64,000 nucleotides of DNA from Alphaproteobacteria bacterium (GTDB taxonomy: Bacteria; Pseudomonadota; Alphaproteobacteria; TMED109): the NCBI GenBank assembly GCA_022825705.1, contig JAJDWH010000028.1, forward strand, positions 62,001 through 126,000, written 5' to 3'. The notes beneath the pieces were generated by a model. That model had not been told where the DNA came from, did not search any database, and was given only the letters and a program-made list of their open reading frames with translations. Made by a program: the position numbers and the translations under genes. Positions 41,009-51,315 of the stretch are shown piece by piece. The first letter of the stretch is position 1. Every line of letters begins with the position of its first letter.

Positions 41009-41659
41009 TTACCGCGGACAGCGGTTCGCGACTATGGCCAGCGGAGCCGCTTGCTCGGCGGTCAGGGAGAAGACCGCGCTCAAGGAGAATTCCGGCGAGT
41101 CCAGTTCAATCCCGACGGAGTGCCCGGCGTCGAATGCACGGAGCAGCCTCTCCGGAGCAATCACCCCGGAATCGAACTGCGTCTCGTAGACCGTGTCGGT
41201 AGAAAAGCCGTGGCCGGAACGAATGACCGTGGCGGGCGTCTCCATGAATCCGCCCGTACCGAGATCGGTGACCCGCAATACGCCGGACGTTTCCACGAAC
41301 GGCGGTGGCTCGAGATTGAAGAAATCGGCGAGGAAGTTGGCAGGCGATTCTACCGAGACCGCGGCCTTTGCTTCCACCGGCAGGCGAAAGTGCCAGGCCT
41401 CGGCCTGGAGGGGTATTCCCGGATGCAGGGGCGCGACTTCGTGGCAGTCGTATTGGAGCACCATGCGGGTGGACACCCGGAACGTTTCGTCCGGCGTGGT
41501 CACTCGGGTCGAACTGGCGGTAATGCTCAGGCTGTGCGCTCGACCGTCATAGTCTGTCGAGTAGCGGACGAGCGGATCTACGACGTTCCCGGCTGAAGCC
41601 ACGGCTGCCGGTAGCAGGGCCAACAACAGCATTGATATCAAGCGAGAGGGATGAAACAT
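41009..41659 (-). CDS. exported protein of unknown function
   Basis: I do not recognise this 216-aa protein. It starts with a clear signal peptide (MFHPSRLISMLLLALLPAAVASA). The mature part looks beta-rich, without membrane segments, and has exactly two cysteines: one mid-protein (YDCHEV) and one near the C-terminus (NRCPR). They could form a disulfide, of interest because the preceding gene on the same strand, 248 bases away, is a DsbA-like oxidoreductase. The ATG at 41659 lies after a weak AGG-type site. Predicted periplasmic. Confidence 0.7.
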   Translation of the reverse strand: MFHPSRLISMLLLALLPAAVASAGNVVDPLVRYSTDYDGRAHSLSITASSTRVTTPDETFRVSTRMVLQYDCHEVAPLHPGIPLQAEAWHFRLPVEAKAAVSVESPANFLADFFNLEPPPFVETSGVLRVTDLGTGGFMETPATVIRSGHGFSTDTVYETQFDSGVIAPERLLRAFDAGHSVGIELDSPEFSLSAVFSLTAEQAAPLAIVANRCPR

Positions 41660-41907
41660 GGTACAGGCCCCCGTCAGGTCGGCTGTAGCGGGATATTGGG
41701 CTACCCGGCGAGCGTTGCGGTCTGTGCGTCGGGCGACTCGAGGGCATCGACCTCGAACGGCGCGCGCCATTGCCGTTTCGATACCGCTCACAAGCGGGAA
41801 GTCAGCATAGCGGCAAGCAGCGAGTCAGTCTATCGCGGCGGGTGCCGGACGCGTGGTGGAGATCTGGTCCATTCGGCGACTGCGAATGCTTCCTGAACCA
41901 ATGCTCT

Positions 41908-42492
41908 CTATTCGATCAGTTCCGCGAGCGTATCGGCGTCGAATCGTCCGTCTACCTTCGACCCGTTGACGAAGAACGTCGGCGTGGAATCCACGTCCAT
42001 CCGGTTTTGACCGTCCATGCGGGTATTCAGGATGCGATTGAGGCGCGCGCGATTCGCTTCGGTATCGGCGAAGCACGCATCCACATCGTCCGCGCTGATA
42101 CCAAACTGAAGGAATATCTCCTTCAGCACGTCCTTCGGCGCCTCGGCGTACGCCCACTTAGTCTGGTGCGCAAATAACTGATCAAGTACTGGAAAGAAGT
42201 GCTTGTCTGGCTGGCAGTGGGCAAGCATGGATCCGGTCAGGGCCGGCTGATCGAGAGGGAAGTCCCGGAAGACGAGCCGCACCTGTCCGGTGTCGATGAA
42301 GCGGCTCTTGATGTCCGGCAACGATTCGTTGTGGAAGGCGGCGCAATGGGGGCAGGAAAGCGACGCGTACTCGATGATTTCATGCGGTGCGTCCGCACTT
42401 CCGAGAATCTTTTCGAGCAGCGGCTCGCCGGACTCCTCGGCAGCTGCGGGCCAAACCAGCAGTGCGGTTACCAGGGCGGGAAGCAGGCGCAT
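41908..42492 (-). CDS. DsbA-family thiol:disulfide interchange protein
   Basis: Periplasmic thioredoxin-fold protein, 194 aa. Signal peptide (MRLLPALVTALLVWPAAA), then EYASLSCPHC with redox cysteines at C47 and C50, and the cis-proline loop DSTPTFFVNG. The CPHC active site is that of DsbA oxidases and related DSBA/DsbG-like proteins. The ATG at 42492 is preceded by AAGGAG. A few additional cysteines (in HCQPDKH and DACFAD) are notable. Its partner is not in the window. Confidence 0.92.
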   Translation of the reverse strand: MRLLPALVTALLVWPAAAEESGEPLLEKILGSADAPHEIIEYASLSCPHCAAFHNESLPDIKSRFIDTGQVRLVFRDFPLDQPALTGSMLAHCQPDKHFFPVLDQLFAHQTKWAYAEAPKDVLKEIFLQFGISADDVDACFADTEANRARLNRILNTRMDGQNRMDVDSTPTFFVNGSKVDGRFDADTLAELIE

Positions 42493-42714
42493 GAGAGGGC
42501 TTCTCCTTGAATTTCCGCCGACAATATATGGCTTGCGAGCGGCGTCGGGCAACGCCGGAAGCGCACTGTCCAAGCCACCTTGGCCAAAGGGGGGTAGCAT
42601 CGTCCGTTGGGGATTCGCATTTCCATCGGGAGCCGGGAGTGCGTGGCGACACACAGCCGCACGATCGGGCGGTCATTGCGTGCGAAGCAGCCGGTCCCGG
42701 TTCGATGCCGAGGT

Positions 42715-43473
42715 TCAGACCGTCGCCAGCTCCGCTACGAGGACCTCCGCCAGATGGTCGGCCCACTTTCGTGGTGCGTTCTCGTCTTCCAGGAGATCTT
42801 GGCGGATTTCGATCAGAAGGTTCGGCAGTCCCCGAACTTCCCCATGGGCTTCGGCCGTGTACCCGAACTCCGGGGTCTGGGCGTACGGCTCGTTGTTACC
42901 GATGTTGAGGCCGGTGACCCGCCCGAGTCCGATGCGGATCCGGTCTGCAAACCGCGCTTGCTTCCCGCCCCACAGAATCGATGCGTGCCATGGACGCGCG
43001 ATACCGTCGCCGGCGAGGGCGGGGGTGAAGGTATGGATGCACAGGAGCGCCGCACAGCGCGCGCCTAGCCCGTCGAGCGTCGTGTCGATGGCGTCGTGAT
43101 AGGGCCGGAAGCAGGCCGCGATCCGATCGTGGCGGGCGTCTGCATCCAGCCCGATATTGCCGGGAATGATCGTGCCGTCACTGTTCTCGAGGATCGACGT
43201 TTCTGAATGTGGCGACCGGTTCGGATCGATCACGAGACGGGAATAGCCGGCGAGCAAGGCCGGTGCATCCAGGAGTGCGGCCAACTCCAACGTTACCGCT
43301 CGGGCGCCGGGGTCCCAGCCGATGTGCCGCTCGAGCTCCCGGGCGTCCAGACCTAAGCCGCCCAGTTCTTCCGGTACCGTGTTCACCGCGTGATCGCAGA
43401 CGAGCAGCGCCGGGAAACCACCGCAGGGATTGGCATGCTCGAACGGTCGAAAATCCGCGTAGGGCTGGATCAC
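42715..43473 (-). CDS. N-formylglutamate amidohydrolase-family protein
   Basis: A 252-aa zinc amidohydrolase of the FGase family. Motifs seen: LVCDHAVNTVPEELG at the N-terminus, HIGWDPGA, RLVIDPNRSP and LLCIHTFTPAL. The classical role is the last step of histidine degradation, but no other hut gene is nearby, so the substrate may be another N-formyl or aspartoacylase-like compound. The start overlaps the stop of the STAS gene by 4 bases (ATGA), an unexpected coupling with a signalling module. Confidence 0.88.
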   Translation of the reverse strand: MIQPYADFRPFEHANPCGGFPALLVCDHAVNTVPEELGGLGLDARELERHIGWDPGARAVTLELAALLDAPALLAGYSRLVIDPNRSPHSETSILENSDGTIIPGNIGLDADARHDRIAACFRPYHDAIDTTLDGLGARCAALLCIHTFTPALAGDGIARPWHASILWGGKQARFADRIRIGLGRVTGLNIGNNEPYAQTPEFGYTAEAHGEVRGLPNLLIEIRQDLLEDENAPRKWADHLAEVLVAELATV

Positions 43474-43808
43474 GGGGAATTCAGCGCCTCGGAAAGACTC
43501 GCGAAGAGGGACAGCGCGCCGCCCGGCCCCCGCAGTTCGGCGATGGGGGCTCGCAGTGCCGGTTGCAAACCGGCGACCCGGAACAGGCCGCCGCGAGATT
43601 CCAGCCGGCGAGCCACCGCGAGGAGCACCCTCCTAGCTGGCGATGCAAGGCAGGAAACCGCCGAACAGTCCAGGACGATGTGGTTTTCTCCGCTATCGAT
43701 TTGCCGCATGAGTTGTTCCGCGAACTCCGACACACGCACGCCTTCGATACGACCAGACAGGGAGAACACGAGAAACTTTCCGGATCTGGCCGCCGTGAAG
43801 AACCGCAC
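43470..43808 (-). CDS. STAS-domain anti-sigma factor antagonist
   Basis: A 112-aa single STAS domain like SpoIIAA/RsbV. The phosphorylation loop VLDCSAVSCLASPARRVLL aligns with the family's DSSG loop: the phosphoserine position is kept (S56) but the next two residues are Pro-Ala instead of Ser-Gly. It follows the HATPase gene by 17 bases, the expected antagonist/kinase pair of a partner-switching system. The sigma factor and phosphatase are not in the window. Confidence 0.85.
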   Translation of the reverse strand: MRFFTAARSGKFLVFSLSGRIEGVRVSEFAEQLMRQIDSGENHIVLDCSAVSCLASPARRVLLAVARRLESRGGLFRVAGLQPALRAPIAELRGPGGALSLFASLSEALNSP

Positions 43809-43825
43809 GGGGGCTCCGGGATCAG

Positions 43826-44245
43826 CTATTCAACCGGGCTGATCAGCCGAATCCGGTTCTTGCCATCGACGTGCTCGTGGCTGGACTGATCCGAAAACGT
43901 CCGGATCAGGTGGATTCCGAGACCGCCGATCGAACGTTCACTGACATCTGAGTTGAGATCAGGTGCTGGCGTTTCGGTGAAGGGGTCGAACGGGGCAGCG
44001 TTGTCTTCGAACAGCATCTCAACCTGCCCACCGTCGCAATTGATTGAAAGCGATATTTCCGGCTTCCGGTCGCCAAAATCTCCGTGATTCAAACTGTTGG
44101 TGACCAGTTCCTGAATCACGAGATTGACCTTGAAGGCACTTGCCATCGGAATGTCGGCTGCGTCACAAAACTCTTCGACCTTGGTGGTCACATCACTGAG
44201 TGCGCTGATTTGGACCGGAATGTCGAGTTTCAGTGACTGCCCCAT
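43826..44245 (-). CDS. RsbW/SpoIIAB-like HATPase (anti-sigma factor kinase)
   Basis: A 139-aa GHKL-type ATPase. The N box is EL-VTN (E46, N50) with SLNHG, the G1 box is DNAAPFDP at 81-88, and the G2 box is GGLGIHL near 107-113. Size and motifs match single-domain serine-kinase anti-sigma factors that phosphorylate a STAS partner. The ATG at 44245 has GGAG 7 bases upstream. It is divergent from the lipocalin-like gene, sharing a 131-base promoter region. Confidence 0.9.
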   Translation of the reverse strand: MGQSLKLDIPVQISALSDVTTKVEEFCDAADIPMASAFKVNLVIQELVTNSLNHGDFGDRKPEISLSINCDGGQVEMLFEDNAAPFDPFTETPAPDLNSDVSERSIGGLGIHLIRTFSDQSSHEHVDGKNRIRLISPVE

Positions 44246-44376
44246 ATGCAACTCCGATTCGTCACCACCACGTAGACCATCAATAAGGGCGCCAGAGTCG
44301 GTCAGCCAGGAGCATGTTGTGCCCTGTTGCGAAATCGGATTGTTTATAGCAGATTTCGCCGGTTTTGGGGAGGTTC

Positions 44377-44793
44377 ATGGCCGTTGTTGAGCGTGACCTG
44401 CTGGGCCGTTGGGACTTGGTAGACACCTATTTGGAAGCGCCGGATGGCGAGCGGACACCCCTCCTCGGAGAGAACCCCCGGGGCCTGATCTATTACGGGG
44501 CCGACCGTACCGTAATGGCGATGCTGGCCGGCTCCGACCGATCACTTCCGGAGAATCCAGTGCCGGATGCGGCGGCGGCGCAGGCGTGGGCCGGGTTCTT
44601 CGCCTATCAGGGTTCATGGACCCTTTCTGGTTCCAGGGTGCGGCATACGATCCATCTATCGCACGATCCAAGGCTGATAGGTTCCACCCTTGAACGCGAC
44701 ATCGTTTGGGAGAACGGGGTGCTGAAGTTCAGCGGCCCATATCCGCAGGCGGGTCCCGACCACCGTGTCATCATCTTGTGGCGGCGCCCCTAG
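44377..44793 (+). CDS. lipocalin-like domain protein
   Basis: A 138-aa soluble protein without a signal peptide. It resembles the lipocalin-like/allene-oxide-cyclase-type family found in many bacteria: LLGRWDLVDTYLEAPDGE at the N-terminus, GLIYYGADRTVMAML and the final strand DHRVIILWRR. Ligand unknown. The ATG at 44377 follows GGGGAGG. It is convergent with, and overlaps by 4 bases, the HAD enzyme gene, and divergent from the STAS/HATPase genes. Confidence 0.8.
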   Translation: MAVVERDLLGRWDLVDTYLEAPDGERTPLLGENPRGLIYYGADRTVMAMLAGSDRSLPENPVPDAAAAQAWAGFFAYQGSWTLSGSRVRHTIHLSHDPRLIGSTLERDIVWENGVLKFSGPYPQAGPDHRVIILWRRP

Positions 44794-45506
44794 GGAGAAT
44801 CGAGTTCCGCCCGGTGGGACGCGGCGAACGCAGCCAGATCAGGGAAGACGAAGCTGACGTCGGGGCGGACAGTCACGGGCTTGGTCGCGCCCGGCTGTCC
44901 TTGCTGGCGGTCGATCCAGGCAGTGGCGAGCCCGGCGGCGCGTGCCGGCACGTGATCGTGGTACAGGCTTTGCGCGACGTGCAGGAGTCCTCCCTTGCCG
45001 ATCCCGAAGTCTTGTTCGCAGTGCTCGATCAGATAGCGGAAGTTTCGCGGATCAGGTTTGTAACGCTTGATGTCCTCAGCCGTGTAGACAGCGTCGAAAC
45101 TGGCTCCGAGACGGCGCTCGCTCGATGTGAAAGCCGCCCTGCTCACATTGGAAAGAATGATCAGCCGGAAGTGCTGGCCAAGGTATTGGAGCGCAGCCTC
45201 CGAATCGGGAAACGCCGGCCAATCCTGAACCGAGCCGCCGAACCGGACGTCGAGTTCCGGGTCGGGAGGAAATTCGAACTCTTCCGACAGGCGCTGGTGC
45301 ACGCGGGCAAGCACGTCCGGATAACTGGCCTTTGGTTCCGCCTTTTGGACAGTGCTTTCGTGCCTTGCGAAGGCCGCAAGAGCAGCTGATCGGTCGGACA
45401 AGCCGGCCCGTCGAAGAGGGCTAAGAGCGTCCCAGATCCCGGTTTCCCAATCGATTAGAGTGCCATAGCAGTCGAAGCTGAGGGCACGGAAGTCATGCAG
45501 TTGCAA
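44790..45506 (-). CDS. HAD-superfamily hydrolase, haloacid dehalogenase type II-like
   Basis: A 238-aa HAD protein. Motif I is FDCYGTLID (nucleophile D12), motif II is LSNVS, the lysine of motif III is in YKPDPRNF, and the late acidic motif is degenerate. The layout follows type II 2-haloacid dehalogenases, but many such proteins are general phosphatases. Gene ends overlap the convergent lipocalin-like gene. Upstream it is divergent from mazG with 88 bases between starts. Confidence 0.87.
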   Translation of the reverse strand: MQLHDFRALSFDCYGTLIDWETGIWDALSPLRRAGLSDRSAALAAFARHESTVQKAEPKASYPDVLARVHQRLSEEFEFPPDPELDVRFGGSVQDWPAFPDSEAALQYLGQHFRLIILSNVSRAAFTSSERRLGASFDAVYTAEDIKRYKPDPRNFRYLIEHCEQDFGIGKGGLLHVAQSLYHDHVPARAAGLATAWIDRQQGQPGATKPVTVRPDVSFVFPDLAAFAASHRAELDSP

Positions 45507-45594
45507 AGCCTCGCTCCTGGAATTCCGTAACTACACTGGAGTGCTTGCAACGCCTGTCGAGCGCAGGCATCGCAGGCTCTTGCCGGAGTGTTCC

Positions 45595-46428
45595 ATGCCC
45601 GATCACCGTCGAACGCGCGAGGATTCCCTTCCCCGGACTCCAGAAACTGCCACTAGCAAAGTCGGTCCCGCGTTTCAACGCCTGCTGGGACTGATGGCGG
45701 ACCTGAGGGACTCGGCGCGGGGTTGCCCGTGGACTCGAGCCCAAACGTTCGAGACGATCGTTCCGTACACGATCGAGGAGGTCTACGAGGTTGTCGACGC
45801 CATTCGGGCGGGCGACATGGAGGCGCTGTGCGACGAGCTCGGCGACCTGCTGCTGCAGGTCATCTACCATGCGCGGATGGCGGAGGAGGCCGGAGCTTTC
45901 GCCATGGCCGAAGTAATCGAAGCGCTGAGCGACAAACTGGTACGGCGGCATCCGCACGTGTTTGCGGAGGAAGCGGCTGCTGATTCGGAGGCGGTGGTGC
46001 GCAACTGGGAGCGCATCAAGGCTGCGGAGACGGCGCCGAGCCACAACGGAGAGAGCGTGCTGGAAGGGGTGCTGCGGTCAGGCCCGGCGCTGGTACGGGC
46101 GCGGAAATTACAGGATGCCTTGGACCGGGCGGCTCAAGACACTGCGGGCCCAGAGGCCGAGCCCGCAGCCGAGACGTACCAGCCGCTGGAGCTGCTGCGT
46201 TCCGTAGCACCGGGCGACGCAGACGCCCGCCGTACGCTCGGGGATGCCATGTTTGCGCTGGTGCGGTTGTCGCGAATGAGCGGAGTGGATCCGGAGGCCG
46301 CCCTCGATGATGCCAACGCGCGGTTTCAGCAGCGTGTGAGCGGGCTGGAGCGAACGCTGCAGCACGAAGGGAAGGGATTGCAGGAAGCCACCCCCGCCCA
46401 GCGTGCCAGCGTCTGGCACAGCCGGTAG
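45595..46428 (+). CDS. mazG: nucleoside triphosphate pyrophosphohydrolase MazG
   Basis: House-cleaning NTPase, 277 aa, with two MazG-like domains. The active one (about 25-130) shows CPWTRAQTFETIVPYTIEEVYE and the acidic metal motif DELGDLLLQV. The second (about 150-260) holds ARKLQDALDRA, LGDAMFALVRLSR and DPEAALDDANARFQQR. The ATG at 45595 follows GGAG by 7 bases. Starts divergently from the HAD gene. Confidence 0.95.
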   Translation: MPDHRRTREDSLPRTPETATSKVGPAFQRLLGLMADLRDSARGCPWTRAQTFETIVPYTIEEVYEVVDAIRAGDMEALCDELGDLLLQVIYHARMAEEAGAFAMAEVIEALSDKLVRRHPHVFAEEAAADSEAVVRNWERIKAAETAPSHNGESVLEGVLRSGPALVRARKLQDALDRAAQDTAGPEAEPAAETYQPLELLRSVAPGDADARRTLGDAMFALVRLSRMSGVDPEAALDDANARFQQRVSGLERTLQHEGKGLQEATPAQRASVWHSR

Positions 46429-46476
46429 CGCCGCCTGGATGGGTTGAGCTCGCATCGCGGGGTCCGCGGGCACGGA

Positions 46477-46500
46477 CGGAGCCCGGAATGCCGGGCTCCG
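46477..46500. terminator. hairpin between convergent mazG and 3-hydroxyisobutyrate dehydrogenase-like gene
   Basis: Perfect 10-bp stem CGGAGCCCGG (46477-46486) and CCGGGCTCCG (46491-46500) with a 4-base loop, extendable with GGAC/GTCC. It lies between two converging gene ends (46428 and 46517). No T-run on either side, so an intrinsic terminator without U-tail or a bidirectional stabilising stem. Confidence 0.5.
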
Positions 46501-46516
46501 CTGTCCCGAAACGCCG

Positions 46517-47395
46517 CTAGTCGATCTGTAGCAGGTGGATAAGGCTGGACGTGTCCCACCGTTTCCCGCCGCGTGCCTCCACTTGCGCGTAGAGCTGGTC
46601 GATCAGCGCTGTCACCGGGAGCCGGGCGTTGTTGCGGTTCGCTTCCTCCAGGCAGATCGCGAGATCCTTTCGCATCCATTGCACGGCAAAGCCGAAATCA
46701 AATTTTCCCTCGAGCATCGTGCCGGCGCGGTTTTCCATCTGCCAGGACTGCGCAGCTCCCTTCGAAATCACGTCGATGACCTGCTTGCCGTCGAGGCCGG
46801 CGCGGCTCGCGAAATTCATGGCTTCGGACAGGCCTTGGAGCAAGCCGGCAATGCAGATTTGGTTGACCATTTTCGTGAGCTGGCCGGCCCCGGCCGCCCC
46901 CATCAGCGTGGTGGCGCGGGCGTAGCAGTCGATCAGCCCGCGGGCACGCTCAAACGTGCTGGAATCGCCACCGACCATGACGGTGAGTTGGCCGTTTTCT
47001 GCTCCTGCCTGACCGCCGGAGACCGGGGCGTCGAGAAATCCTACGCCGCCGTCGGCACTGGCGGCCGCGAGTTCCCGGGCGATTCCCGCGGACGCTGTCG
47101 TGTGATCGACCAGAATGGAGCCCGCCTTCATGCCGGCCAGCGCCCCGGTCTCTCCCGTGACGACGCTCCGCAAGTCATCATCGTTGCCGACGCATACGAA
47201 GACCGTCTCGGCGCCTTCGACCGCCGCAGCGGGTGACGGTCGCGATTCGCCGCCATGCTGGCTGGTCCAGGCCTCGGCCCGTGTCTGGGTTCGGTTGTAG
47301 ACCACGACGTCGTGGCCGGCTGCAGCGAGATGCCCGGCCATGGGATAGCCCATGACTCCAAGACCTAGGAATGCAGTGCGTTGCGGGTTGGCCAT
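46517..47395 (-). CDS. 3-hydroxyisobutyrate dehydrogenase-like NAD(P) oxidoreductase
   Basis: A 292-aa beta-hydroxyacid dehydrogenase. The dinucleotide motif is FLGLGVMGYPMAGHLAAAGH; the substrate signature is DAPVSGGQAGAENGQLTVMVGG, and the catalytic lysine is in GQLTKMVNQI. The family includes 3-hydroxyisobutyrate, tartronate semialdehyde and glyoxylate reductases; which one is not decidable. The ATG at 47395 starts the conserved fold; a longer frame upstream has no family sequence. Confidence 0.9.
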   Translation of the reverse strand: MANPQRTAFLGLGVMGYPMAGHLAAAGHDVVVYNRTQTRAEAWTSQHGGESRPSPAAAVEGAETVFVCVGNDDDLRSVVTGETGALAGMKAGSILVDHTTASAGIARELAAASADGGVGFLDAPVSGGQAGAENGQLTVMVGGDSSTFERARGLIDCYARATTLMGAAGAGQLTKMVNQICIAGLLQGLSEAMNFASRAGLDGKQVIDVISKGAAQSWQMENRAGTMLEGKFDFGFAVQWMRKDLAICLEEANRNNARLPVTALIDQLYAQVEARGGKRWDTSSLIHLLQID

Positions 47396-47763
47396 TGCCT
47401 CGGCTTCTCCAGATGTTAGACGGCGGTCCTGCGCAGACGGCGCAACGGAACATCGAATTGGCAGCCGATGGATGCTCGGCTGGTTGCGGCCGTATCGGCC
47501 CATCGCGTCCCGAACGGCCTATATACATTGATTGACAATGGATGCGGACGGTCGCGGGGATCAGGCGGCCGCCGTGTGCAACCTGGCTGGTCGCGTAGAG
47601 ACCGGCGGTGCGTTGCGAGCAGTAACGGCGGCTAGCGAAATCGGCGGATTGGCAGCGGCCTCGGGCCGGGCGGTCGACGACCCATACCCCGGTTCGGCAT
47701 CAATCCTTGAGTGGAATGCGCGGGCACGCCGACAGGCTGACGGGTAGGAACCGATTGCTGAAG
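47396..47763. other. 368-base intergenic region
   Basis: Between the start of the 3-hydroxyisobutyrate dehydrogenase-like gene and the groL terminator. Contains an AT-rich spot TATATACATTGATTGACAATG (47520-47540 region) with the short inverted repeat CATTG/CAATG, a likely promoter or operator for the minus-strand gene. Otherwise nothing seen; a 71-codon plus-strand frame here has no recognisable sequence. Confidence 0.45.
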
Positions 47764-47764
47764 C

Positions 47765-47797
47765 AAAAAAGGGGGGCCGTGCCGGGCACGGCCCCCC
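47765..47797 (-). terminator. Rho-independent terminator of groS-groL
   Basis: Strong stem of 12 bp: GGGGGGCCGTGC (47771-47782) with GCACGGCCCCCC (47786-47797), loop of 3. On the minus strand it is followed by six Ts (47765-47770), about 30 bases after the groL stop. This is the only textbook intrinsic terminator I found in the window. Confidence 0.93.
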
Positions 47798-47825
47798 TTC
47801 ATTGTCGGTAGCCGATTAGGCTTCG

Positions 47826-49511
<1,686 letters not shown>

Positions 49512-49799
49512 CTAGGCCAGGACTCCCATGATGTCGGACTCTTTGACGATGACGTATTCGTCGCCATCCATCTTGACTTCAGTGCCCGACCACTTGCCGA
49601 TCAGGACGATGTCGCCCTCTTGCACATCCAGGGGCGTGATCTTGCCATCTTCGCTCCGGATGCCCGAACCAGTCGCGATGACCCTGCCCTTCATGGGCTT
49701 CTCCTTCGCGGTGTCCGGAATGATTATGCCGCCTGGCGAGCGCTCGTCGTCGTCTTCGCGCTGAACCATGACGCGGTCATGCAACGGCCTGAATTTCAT
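49512..49799 (-). CDS. groS: co-chaperonin GroES
   Basis: 10-kDa cap of GroEL, 95 aa. [12 protein letters not shown] at the start, the mobile loop [17 protein letters not shown] and [15 protein letters not shown] are canonical. The ATG at 49799 follows AGAGAGG. A longer frame upstream runs through the CIRCE operator and is not coding. Confidence 0.97.
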   Translation of the reverse strand: MKFRPLHDRVMVQREDDDERSPGGIIIPDTAKEKPMKGRVIATGSGIRSEDGKITPLDVQEGDIVLIGKWSGTEVKMDGDEYVIVKESDIMGVLA

Positions 49800-49871
49800 G
49801 CTTCCATGCCTCTCTGATTGGAAAGGGGTGCTGGGCGTACGGCGCGTCCGTGAGGCGCCCAAAAAACGGTA

Positions 49872-49898
49872 TTGGCACTCTAGCACTGAGAGTGCCAA
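49872..49898 (-). promoter_or_regulatory. CIRCE operator (HrcA binding site)
   Basis: Perfect inverted repeat TTGGCACTC-N9-GAGTGCCAA. It matches the CIRCE consensus (TTAGCACTC-N9-GAGTGCTAA) except for one symmetric base change in each arm. It starts 73 bases upstream of the groS ATG. HrcA bound here represses the operon until heat shock. Confidence 0.96.
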
Positions 49899-50004
49899 AA
49901 AATCCGTTCGGGGTAGAAGTGGGGATGCGAACCCCCGATGTCAAGGGGCTTGGGGAAGAAGGTTTGGTGCCCCCGAGCTGCGCGAGCCGGCGTCGGGCCG
50001 GATG

Positions 50005-51315
50005 TCAGGTCTGCAACCTGGACGGATCGGTCAGCGACGCCTTTGCCAATCGTGCGTTGAGACGTCCCCGGTCGGCCGGGTCCAGCGCCACTCGCACGTG
50101 AAGAGAGGTGGCATCAGCGTGCTGACGTACCACCGCGCCTCTCCGGTACAGCCATGCGAGTGTGGAAGTGTCAGCCAGCGAGAGTTCGACATCGAACTCG
50201 CTGCGGCTTTGCCCGAGACAGCGGTCGACGGCCTCCAGCAGCTCAGTGACGCCGGAACCGAGCAGGCCTGACGCCGGAATCGCGGCCGGCTGCTGCGCCT
50301 GCAGCAGATGTACGTCTTCGTCGGCCATCTGGTCGATCTTGTTCAGGACTTCGAGTTGCGGGTCGGCGCCATCGGGAAGTGCTCCCAGTGTGGTCAGCAC
50401 GCCGATGACGTCGCGCCGCTGCGCTGCCGTCTCTGGGTGCGTGATGTCGCGGACGTGAACCAGGAGGTCGGCATGCACCGCCTCTTCGAGGGTGGCACGA
50501 AACGCCGCAATCAGCAGGGTCGGAAGATCGGAGACGAAACCCACGGTGTCGGAAAAGACCACGGTGCGGCCGGAAGGAAGCGCCCGCGCCCGCATCAGCG
50601 GATCCAGCGTTGTGAACGGCAGGTTCCGGGCGTCGGTGGATTGTCCGGTGAGGCGACTGAACAGCGTGGACTTGCCGGCGTTGGCGTAGCCGACCAAGGC
50701 TACGGTTGGGTGGTCGCGACGCTGTCGGTGAAGGCCCCGTCGTCGTCGCACGTCTTCAAGCTCCTTCCGGATCCGGATAACGCGTTCGGTGATCAGACGC
50801 CGGTCGAGCTCGATCTGCGATTCGCCCGGACCGCCGAGAAACCCGAAACCGCCGCGTTGGCGCTCCAGGTGGGTCCAGGATCGGACCAGCCGGCTCCGTT
50901 GCCATTCCAGATGCGCGAGTTCCACCTGCAGGCGCCCCTCTCGGGTGCGCGCGCGGGCACCGAAGATTTCGAGGATGAGCGAGGTGCGGTCCAGGACCTT
51001 TGTTTGCAGCAGATCTTCCAGGTTGCGCTGCTGGACCGGCGTCAGATCGACATTGAACAGGACCAGGTGCGGCGCTTCCGCGGCGCCAGTGATGTCCGAC
51101 CGGAGGGATTCCAGGACGCCGGGTCCGAGCAGTGTGGCGGGTCGCGGTTGCCGGACTCTGAACTGCTCTGCCCGTTTAACCCGAAGACCAATGGAATCGG
51201 CCAGCGAGCAGGCCTCAGCGAGCTGGTTGGCCTGTGTGCGAAGTGGCGGGTCGTTCCCTCTGACAACCGGGTGAACGACCCAAACCGGAACCGCGGCGAC
51301 CGGTACTGCAGTCAC
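50005..51315 (-). CDS. hflX: ribosome-associated GTPase HflX
   Basis: A 436-aa GTPase that binds and can split stalled 50S/70S ribosomes. The HflX domain has the signature GGFGFLGGPGESQIE near 155-169. The G domain has G1 GYANAGKST at 209-217, G3 DTVGF and G4 NKID. Lies immediately downstream of hfq with a 4-base overlap (ATGA), the hfq-hflX arrangement of proteobacteria. Confidence 0.96.
   Translation of the reverse strand: MTAVPVAAVPVWVVHPVVRGNDPPLRTQANQLAEACSLADSIGLRVKRAEQFRVRQPRPATLLGPGVLESLRSDITGAAEAPHLVLFNVDLTPVQQRNLEDLLQTKVLDRTSLILEIFGARARTREGRLQVELAHLEWQRSRLVRSWTHLERQRGGFGFLGGPGESQIELDRRLITERVIRIRKELEDVRRRRGLHRQRRDHPTVALVGYANAGKSTLFSRLTGQSTDARNLPFTTLDPLMRARALPSGRTVVFSDTVGFVSDLPTLLIAAFRATLEEAVHADLLVHVRDITHPETAAQRRDVIGVLTTLGALPDGADPQLEVLNKIDQMADEDVHLLQAQQPAAIPASGLLGSGVTELLEAVDRCLGQSRSEFDVELSLADTSTLAWLYRRGAVVRQHADATSLHVRVALDPADRGRLNARLAKASLTDPSRLQT

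Noticed and set aside
47532-47747. 71-codon plus-strand frame before the groL terminator
   Set aside because: No ribosome site or recognisable sequence, and composition like the rest of the intergenic region.
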